DNA from: Planctomycetota bacterium
GTDB lineage: Bacteria; Planctomycetota; Phycisphaerae; Phycisphaerales; Phycisphaeraceae
Assembly: GCA_024279275.1 (NCBI GenBank)
Contig: JAJRRS010000063.1
Coordinates: 1 to 35,132 of the forward strand
Direction of reading: 5' to 3'
DNA: 35,132 bases
Shown: positions 31,075 through 35,132 of the stretch, piece after piece
Position numbering within the stretch: position 1 is the first letter of the stretch
Layout of the letters: each line of letters starts with the position of its first letter
Program-made: the position numbers and the translations under genes
Notes under the pieces: generated by a model
Told to the model about the DNA's origin: nothing
The model's database searches: none
Seen by the model: only the letters and a program-made list of their open reading frames with translations

Positions 31075-32094
31075 TCAGCGTACCGGCTGCAACAGGTCGG
31101 CATCCAGTGTGAAAATATCCCGCTGTTCATTGGCGATCCGCAACGTCGTAGCATCGTCCCAGCAGATGGCTTCGGCCTGTTTTAACTGATGCGGGGGCAA
31201 TTTTAGCCTCCAGCTTTTGCCAGCCAGCCAATCGTCGCTGCCATCCTCCGCCTCAAATATCCACACGCCGTCGTAGCTTAGGACCGCAAGCCTTTGGCCA
31301 TCCGGGGACAGGTCGGCCGCGGTCGGAATGATCCGCAGGTCGTCGGTGCTGCTCACGAGGGTCAGGATGTTCACTTCATCGGTGCGGGTCGTGTCGAGCC
31401 GGTAGAGGCTGGTGCCGTAGGTGATCTTGTCCCAACGCCGGTCCGCCCGGTACTTGGTCAGCAGATAGAGCCTGCCTTCGTGTACGAAAACAGCTTCACA
31501 ATCAAACCGCCAATCCCTTGGTGGGGTGGCTTGCTGATCGGGGTAGGCCACGGGTATGAACGAGATCGGGCGGGCACCCCGGTCAATGGCCGTGGGGTTA
31601 GGCTCATTCACGACATAGAAACCCAGATCACGCCGAGCGTTGCCGTTGTTGCCCATGTCGGCGATGTACAGTCGGCCGTCATCAATCGCGATGTCTTCCC
31701 AATCGACGTTGGAGCTATTTAACATCTCGATCCCGGGCCAGGGTTCCTTACCTTCCTCAAACTGCTGCGTAAAGAATTTATCGCGCCGCCAGGCCGGCAT
31801 GATCGGTTGGCCCTGGGCGTTGATCGCAAACAGGCGGGCTTTGTCACCGCTGTCGTTGTGGACCCACCAGACATCGGGGTAGGTACGGCTACGGATCATC
31901 CCGCTGATCTCGTTCAGGGGTGGATGTGTTGCCGTGGCGACAGGGTGTAATAGCTCTTCCCATCGATCAATGTCGCTCGTTTCGTCGGCCTGCGGCTGGG
32001 TAGCCGAACTCCACTGCCCGGCATACAGACCCACAGCACCAGCGATGGCCAGAAGGGTTAATCGCATCGTGATGATCCAGGCGTGGACTTTCAT
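31075..32094 (-). CDS. Secreted protein, probably a beta-propeller
   Basis: 339 residues with an N-terminal signal peptide (LTLLAIAGAVGLYAGQW) that is likely cleaved after about residue 30. The mature part contains repeated strand-rich units with Asp-Gly and Trp-Asp features, for example DVWWVHNDSGDKARLFAIN, VDWEDIAIDDGRLYIADMGNNGNAR, CEAVFVHEGRLYLLTKY and AADLSPDGQRLAVLSYDGVWIFE. This suggests a periplasmic or extracellular propeller. The VDWEDIA...YIADMGNN section resembles proteins annotated as SdiA-regulated or phytase-like, but the assignment is loose. The start codon overlaps the stop of a 17-codon ORF (ATGA), a sign of coupling; ATG 32067 is an alternative. Confidence 0.78.
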   Translation of the reverse strand: MKVHAWIITMRLTLLAIAGAVGLYAGQWSSATQPQADETSDIDRWEELLHPVATATHPPLNEISGMIRSRTYPDVWWVHNDSGDKARLFAINAQGQPIMPAWRRDKFFTQQFEEGKEPWPGIEMLNSSNVDWEDIAIDDGRLYIADMGNNGNARRDLGFYVVNEPNPTAIDRGARPISFIPVAYPDQQATPPRDWRFDCEAVFVHEGRLYLLTKYRADRRWDKITYGTSLYRLDTTRTDEVNILTLVSSTDDLRIIPTAADLSPDGQRLAVLSYDGVWIFEAEDGSDDWLAGKSWRLKLPPHQLKQAEAICWDDATTLRIANEQRDIFTLDADLLQPVR

Positions 32095-32144
32095 CCTCGC
32101 CCCTGATACACGGATGCCGGGTTGTAGAGATCGTCATCGGTCAT
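32091..32144 (-). CDS. 17-residue upstream ORF coupled to the secreted protein gene
   Basis: MTDDDLYNPASVYQGRG followed by TGA that overlaps the next ATG (ATGA at 32091-32094). A TACGAT -10-like box ends 7 nt before its ATG, so it could be translated from a leaderless mRNA and hand ribosomes to the downstream gene, whose own GAGG abuts its start too closely to work. No homology is known. It may be a regulatory uORF or simply the translational entry. Confidence 0.45.
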   Translation of the reverse strand: MTDDDLYNPASVYQGRG

Positions 32145-32412
32145 ATCGATGATCGTACCACGATCCGTTGGCCGGTCGGTACTGCTGTATTTTCAGTCCA
32201 AACGTAACGAGCGAGATACGAAATAGAGCGGGTTTGTAGTCTCGTGTTTGATGTCTGTGGTGGCCGCAGGGGGACAGGCGGGGGGACTCGTAGGCCGTAG
32301 GCCTGCGGCTATGAAAATCACTACCGAAATATCACTACTGCGGGATTGTGAAGGCTCTAATCGTCGGTCGCGGGGGATGAGGAAATACTACTACCGCTGG
32401 ATTGTGAGCGCT
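32145..32412. other. Intergenic region downstream of recA
   Basis: No gene is visible. It holds a hairpin, CGTAGGCC-GTA-GGCCTGCG (32289-32307), which is a diverged third copy of the 20484/24126 repeat flanked by a similar C-rich run. It also holds a duplicated copy of the recA 3' end (32344-32373). The open plus-strand frame running from here into recA is antisense noise. Confidence 0.6.
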
Positions 32413-32429
32413 CTAATCGTCGGTCTCGG
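32344..32429. repeat. Tandem partial duplication of the recA 3' end
   Basis: A 30-nt block at 32344-32373 matches 32400-32429 at 27 positions, offset 56 bp. The second copy includes the last recA codons and its stop (32413-32415). The first lies beyond it, outside the gene. Confidence 0.75.
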
Positions 32430-33585
32430 CGGGGACCAGTTCGTCGCTGTCGGACAGGCCGGCGGCGGGGTCGGTGGCGGGTTCATCGACGGGGTCGCCG
32501 ATGCCCTTGGCGGCGAGGACCAGGCGTTTGATTTCCTCGAACAAGTCGGGGTTGTCTTTGAAGAACTGCTTGCTGTTCTCTCTGCCCTGACCGAGGCGGA
32601 CCTCGTTGAAGCTGAACCATGCGCCGGACTTCTGGACGACTTCACATTCGACGGCCAGGTCCAGCAGGTCGCCGGTGGCGCTGATGCCCTCGTCGAACAT
32701 GATGTCGAACTCGGCCTGGCGGAACGGGGGAGCGACCTTGTTCTTGACGACCTTGACGCGGACTCGGTTGCCCACGGCGACGTCGCCGTCCTTGATGGTG
32801 CCGGTGCGGCGGATGTCAAGACGGACGGAGGAGTAGAACTTCAGTGCGCGGCCGCCGGGGGTAGTTTCGGGGTTGCCGAACATCACGCCGATCTTTTCGC
32901 GGATCTGGTTGATGAAGCTGACGGTACACTTGCTCTGGTTGATTGCGGCGGTGAGCTTGCGTAGAGCCTGGCTCATGAGGCGTGCCTGTAGGCCGACGTG
33001 GGAGTCCCCCATCTCGCCTTCGATCTCGGCCCGGGGGATCAGGGCGGCAACCGAGTCGATCACGACCAGGTCCACGGCATTAGAACGAACCAGCAGCTCG
33101 CATATCTCAAGGGCCTGCTCGCCGGTGTCCGGTTGACTGACCAGGAGGTCGTCGATGTTGACGCCCAGGCGTTTGGCCCAGGACGGGTCCAGGGCGTGTT
33201 CGGCGTCGATGAAGGCCGCGATGCCGCCAGCCTTCTGAACGCTGGCGATCATGTGCAGGTTGAGGGTGGTCTTGCCGGAGGATTCCGGGCCGAAGACCTC
33301 GATAACCCGACCGCGTGGGATGCCACGACCGCCCAAGGCGAGGTCCAGGCTGATCGCCCCGGTGGAGATGCCTGGGGGGATGTTGGCTGGGTCGTCGTCC
33401 AGGCGCATGATCGAGCCTTTGCCGAAGTTCCGCTCAATCTGGGCCACTGCACGCTCCAGAGCTAACTTTCGGCCGGCTTCGGATTTATCGGAAGGCTGTG
33501 ATTTGGCCATGGAAAGTACTCTTTCTCGTCTCGCGGCGTTCCCATTCTTCTTGCCGCCTTTTGAAAAAGTTGAGGTAGTTACCAT
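32413..33585 (-). CDS. recA: Recombinase RecA
   Basis: Forms the strand-exchange filament in homologous recombination and the SOS response. From [15 protein letters not shown] the protein has 390 residues. Walker A GPESSGKT is at 99-106; [26 protein letters not shown], the L2 loop [22 protein letters not shown] and the dimer interface follow. The tail is acidic ([24 protein letters not shown]). AAGGAG lies exactly 7 nt before ATG 33585, so that start is preferred over [13 protein letters not shown] (33510), which resembles the usual RecA start; this adds a basic N-terminal extension of 25 residues. A promoter lies at 33636-33663. Confidence 0.96.
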   Translation of the reverse strand: MVTTSTFSKGGKKNGNAARRERVLSMAKSQPSDKSEAGRKLALERAVAQIERNFGKGSIMRLDDDPANIPPGISTGAISLDLALGGRGIPRGRVIEVFGPESSGKTTLNLHMIASVQKAGGIAAFIDAEHALDPSWAKRLGVNIDDLLVSQPDTGEQALEICELLVRSNAVDLVVIDSVAALIPRAEIEGEMGDSHVGLQARLMSQALRKLTAAINQSKCTVSFINQIREKIGVMFGNPETTPGGRALKFYSSVRLDIRRTGTIKDGDVAVGNRVRVKVVKNKVAPPFRQAEFDIMFDEGISATGDLLDLAVECEVVQKSGAWFSFNEVRLGQGRENSKQFFKDNPDLFEEIKRLVLAAKGIGDPVDEPATDPAAGLSDSDELVPAETDD

Positions 33586-33635
33586 AGTCATGCTCCTTGT
33601 TTGAGTCAATGTTCGGTTGTTGTCAGGCACGAGCC

Positions 33636-33663
33636 ATGTTAGGGGATGTTCGGCATCTGTCAA
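33636..33663 (-). promoter_or_regulatory. Promoter of recA with CCGAACAT direct repeats
   Basis: On the minus strand a perfect TTGACA (33663-33658) and TAACAT (33641-33636, 4 of 6) are 16 nt apart. CCGAACAT occurs between them (33653-33646) and again at 33616-33609, 37 nt away. These could bind an SOS-type regulator, but neither the E. coli CTGT-N8-ACAG nor a GAAC-N4-GTTC palindrome is present. Confidence 0.68.
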
Positions 33664-33770
33664 GGTGTATCTTGAGTAAAATGCAAATTAATTTTCGGTG
33701 GATGTTAGGAGGATTACATATAGCTTTCCTCCCACCTCAGACTCCGGCAATTCTTTACATCCAATAGCAA

Positions 33771-33830
33771 CCGGAAATATTCCGGTAATTACCGATTTTC
33801 CATTGACATATTACCGGTAATTTGTACAGT
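33771..33830 (+). promoter_or_regulatory. Promoter with three palindromes upstream of the LacI-family gene
   Basis: TTGACA (33803-33808) and TACAGT (33825-33830) are 16 nt apart. The spacer holds the perfect palindrome ATTACCGGTAAT (33810-33821). Upstream are the perfect CGGTAATTACCG (33783-33794) and CCGGAAATATTCCGG (33771-33785). The first two share TTACCG half-sites, in inverted arrangements, with centres 27 bp apart. An even-length palindrome with central CG is typical of LacI-family operators, and its place between -35 and -10 implies autorepression. Confidence 0.8.
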
Positions 33831-33877
33831 AGGACTGAAAACTGTCGGAAAATGTCACTATTCGTAGGAGAGGCCGA

Positions 33878-34912
33878 ATGGCTTCAGCTCGAGAAATAGC
33901 AGAGAAAAGCGGGGTATCCGTCACAACGGTGTCTCGTGTCCTGAATCGCCACCCGGATGTGAGCCTCGCAACGAGGGAACGGGTTATGAAGGCCGTAGAT
34001 CGCGCAGGTTATCGGGGCCCCAACGGTAGGCGGATCGGTGTGAGCGTCGGCCTGGTCATCACGGGTGATGCCCGTATGTGGGAGTACGACTGGCAACTGT
34101 TGGAGGGGATCCGGGTTGGGCTCAATGACTGCAAGCTGGATTTGCAGATCATCAACCTCCAGCGCGACAAGCGTGAGCGAGAGACTTACACACAGTTCTT
34201 CATGCGACGTGGCCTCCGAGGTGTAATCCTTCGGACGTTTACCCAATACCGCGGTATCTGCGAAGCCATTATTGCCGAGGGTTTCCCCAGCATTGTTGTT
34301 GCTGAAAGGTTCGAAGGCACAGACATCAACTATATATGCTGTGACTCCACCGACGAGAGCCGGCTAGCCATCGAACACCTGATCCAACTAGGACACCGGC
34401 GGGTCGCGCTGGCGATTCACCGTCGGGCCGACCGCGACCACATGGATCGTCGCAGCGGGTATGAAACTGCACTTAAAAGTAACGACATCGCTCTTGACCA
34501 CGCACTGATTGCCCAGGTTGTCCCCAACCTCGAGGGCGGCGTGAACGCATTCAACCAGATGATGAGCTTGCGTGAGCCGCCCACGGCCATCTACTTCACC
34601 GACCCTCTGGCATCGATCGGGGCCATGTGCCGGGCTCAGGAGGTCGGGCTGAAAGTGCCCGAGCAGTTATCCATCATCGGTTTTGACGATGGCGACATCC
34701 GTCACCGGATCTATCCGCTGTTGACGGCCGTGTGTCAGGACACACACGAACTGGGTGCCGAGGCGGCGATTTATCTCGAAAAGATCATTTCCGGTACGAC
34801 CCAAACACCCGTTCAGCGGACACTTCGAGCCTCGCTGGAGATCAACAGCACCACCGCGGCGCCGCCGCAAGGTGTAGTCAGGATCCAACCCGACGGGACG
34901 TTCATGAATTAG
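33878..34912 (+). CDS. LacI-family transcriptional regulator
   Basis: 344 residues. The N-terminal helix-turn-helix AREIAEKSGVSVTTVSRVLN (residues 4-23) and hinge-helix region precede a periplasmic-binding-like effector domain. In it are VGLVITGDARMWEYDWQLLEGIRVGL, the GVILRTF strand, a HLIQLGHRRVALAIHRR turn and the C-terminal QLSIIGFDDGDIRHRIYPLLTAVCQDTHELGAEAA. These fit LacI/GalR proteins, and the effector is probably a carbohydrate. AGGAG (from about 33866) precedes ATG 33878. Palindromic sites in its own promoter suggest autoregulation. It lies upstream of a secreted protein gene in the same direction, which it may also control. Confidence 0.93.
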   Translation: MASAREIAEKSGVSVTTVSRVLNRHPDVSLATRERVMKAVDRAGYRGPNGRRIGVSVGLVITGDARMWEYDWQLLEGIRVGLNDCKLDLQIINLQRDKRERETYTQFFMRRGLRGVILRTFTQYRGICEAIIAEGFPSIVVAERFEGTDINYICCDSTDESRLAIEHLIQLGHRRVALAIHRRADRDHMDRRSGYETALKSNDIALDHALIAQVVPNLEGGVNAFNQMMSLREPPTAIYFTDPLASIGAMCRAQEVGLKVPEQLSIIGFDDGDIRHRIYPLLTAVCQDTHELGAEAAIYLEKIISGTTQTPVQRTLRASLEINSTTAAPPQGVVRIQPDGTFMN

Positions 34913-34973
34913 CTTACAAACTTCGGTCCGTGTGTTACGGCCCGAGACAATTCACTTATTGGAGGAGAGAACG

Positions 34974-35132
34974 ATGAATCGGATTATCACCTGGATTAGT
35001 AGCGCCACCTTAGGCCTCGCGATGGTCACCACGGCTAACGCCGCGTCCATGCGGTTTGATGTCGGCCGAGCCGACACGGCCGGCAACATCAACAGCATCA
35101 CCTGGCTTGCTCAGGATGTTGTCAACGCCATC
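34974..35132 (+). CDS. Secreted protein, N-terminal part (runs off right edge)
   Basis: 53 residues are visible, starting MNRIITWISSATLGLAMV. GGAGGAG lies about 5 nt before the ATG. A signal peptide with hydrophobic core ends in TTANAA with a likely cut after Ala-Asn-Ala. The mature start SMRFDVGRADTAGNINSITW is of unknown family. Given the preceding LacI regulator, it may be part of a regulated surface or extracellular protein cluster, possibly with a PEP-CTERM-like end, but the C-terminus is outside the window. Confidence 0.75.
   Translation, partial: MNRIITWISSATLGLAMVTTANAASMRFDVGRADTAGNINSITWLAQDVVNAI

Noticed and set aside
32248-32964. A long plus-strand frame covering the recA 3' region
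   Set aside because: Antisense to recA and low-complexity (Gly/Ala/Val/Asp), as expected from a GC-rich reverse frame.

Overview
This is a GC-rich bacterial chromosome segment with mostly compact, housekeeping gene content. The combination of genes suggests a planctomycete, probably class Phycisphaerae. It includes a DUF3417-type glucan phosphorylase, UbiX next to a UbiA-family prenyltransferase (as in futalosine-type menaquinone synthesis), a thiL-tsaE-yacG cluster, many planctomycete-style conserved hypotheticals and an Asn-Ala-Ala signal-peptide protein. That placement is inference from gene content. No rRNA is present to settle it.

Layout. 1-139 is the end of an ISL3-family insertion sequence whose transposase runs off the left edge. 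363-2404 (minus) holds recN and a tRNA-Leu(GAG) with its promoter. 2574-8641 (plus) holds aspartate kinase, an AT-rich orphan gene, an AEC-type permease, two conserved hypotheticals, and ubiX-ubiA. 8655-12562 (minus) holds a GNAT/Eis-like acetyltransferase, DAHP synthase with an aromatic-amino-acid leader peptide and attenuator, a lone nuoC, and a hypothetical. 12701-14800 (plus) holds a small zinc-ribbon membrane protein, a D-2-hydroxyacid dehydrogenase and nadD. 14904-18669 holds glutamate dehydrogenase, a small receiver-like protein, homoserine dehydrogenase and a Fur-family regulator. 18777-28461 (minus) holds yacG-tsaE-thiL, glgP, an ExbB/TolQ/MotA-like protein, transketolase, and a two-gene GGDEF/receiver-like operon. 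28670-35132 holds an APC permease-EIIA-RCK_C fusion, a zinc ribbon protein, a secreted propeller-like protein with a 17-codon upstream ORF, recA, a LacI-family regulator with a palindrome-rich promoter, and the start of a secreted protein.

Functional links. Aspartate kinase and homoserine dehydrogenase supply the aspartate-family pathway. Transketolase makes erythrose 4-phosphate, a substrate of the DAHP synthase encoded here. UbiX and UbiA-type enzymes fit quinone synthesis, and NuoC is part of a quinone reductase. recN and recA are both recombination/repair genes.

Most interesting signals. (1) A complete-looking class I attenuator precedes DAHP synthase. It has a TTGACA promoter, a near-leaderless 23-residue leader peptide with F, F, F, Y, F, W, F among residues 6-13, a 1:2 / 2:3 / 3:4 set of competing arms, and an intrinsic terminator. 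(2) A G/C-rich 9-12 bp repeat (core GGGGGAACC) has been inserted in frame into at least eight unrelated genes, in both orientations and different frames. It produces collagen-like PGS, GEP, GAP or PPV tracts. (3) Many genes lack a Shine-Dalgarno sequence and instead have a TAnnnT -10 box 6-7 nt before the start codon, suggesting frequent leaderless transcripts. (4) A small hairpin repeat occurs downstream of three minus-strand genes, glgP, transketolase and recA.
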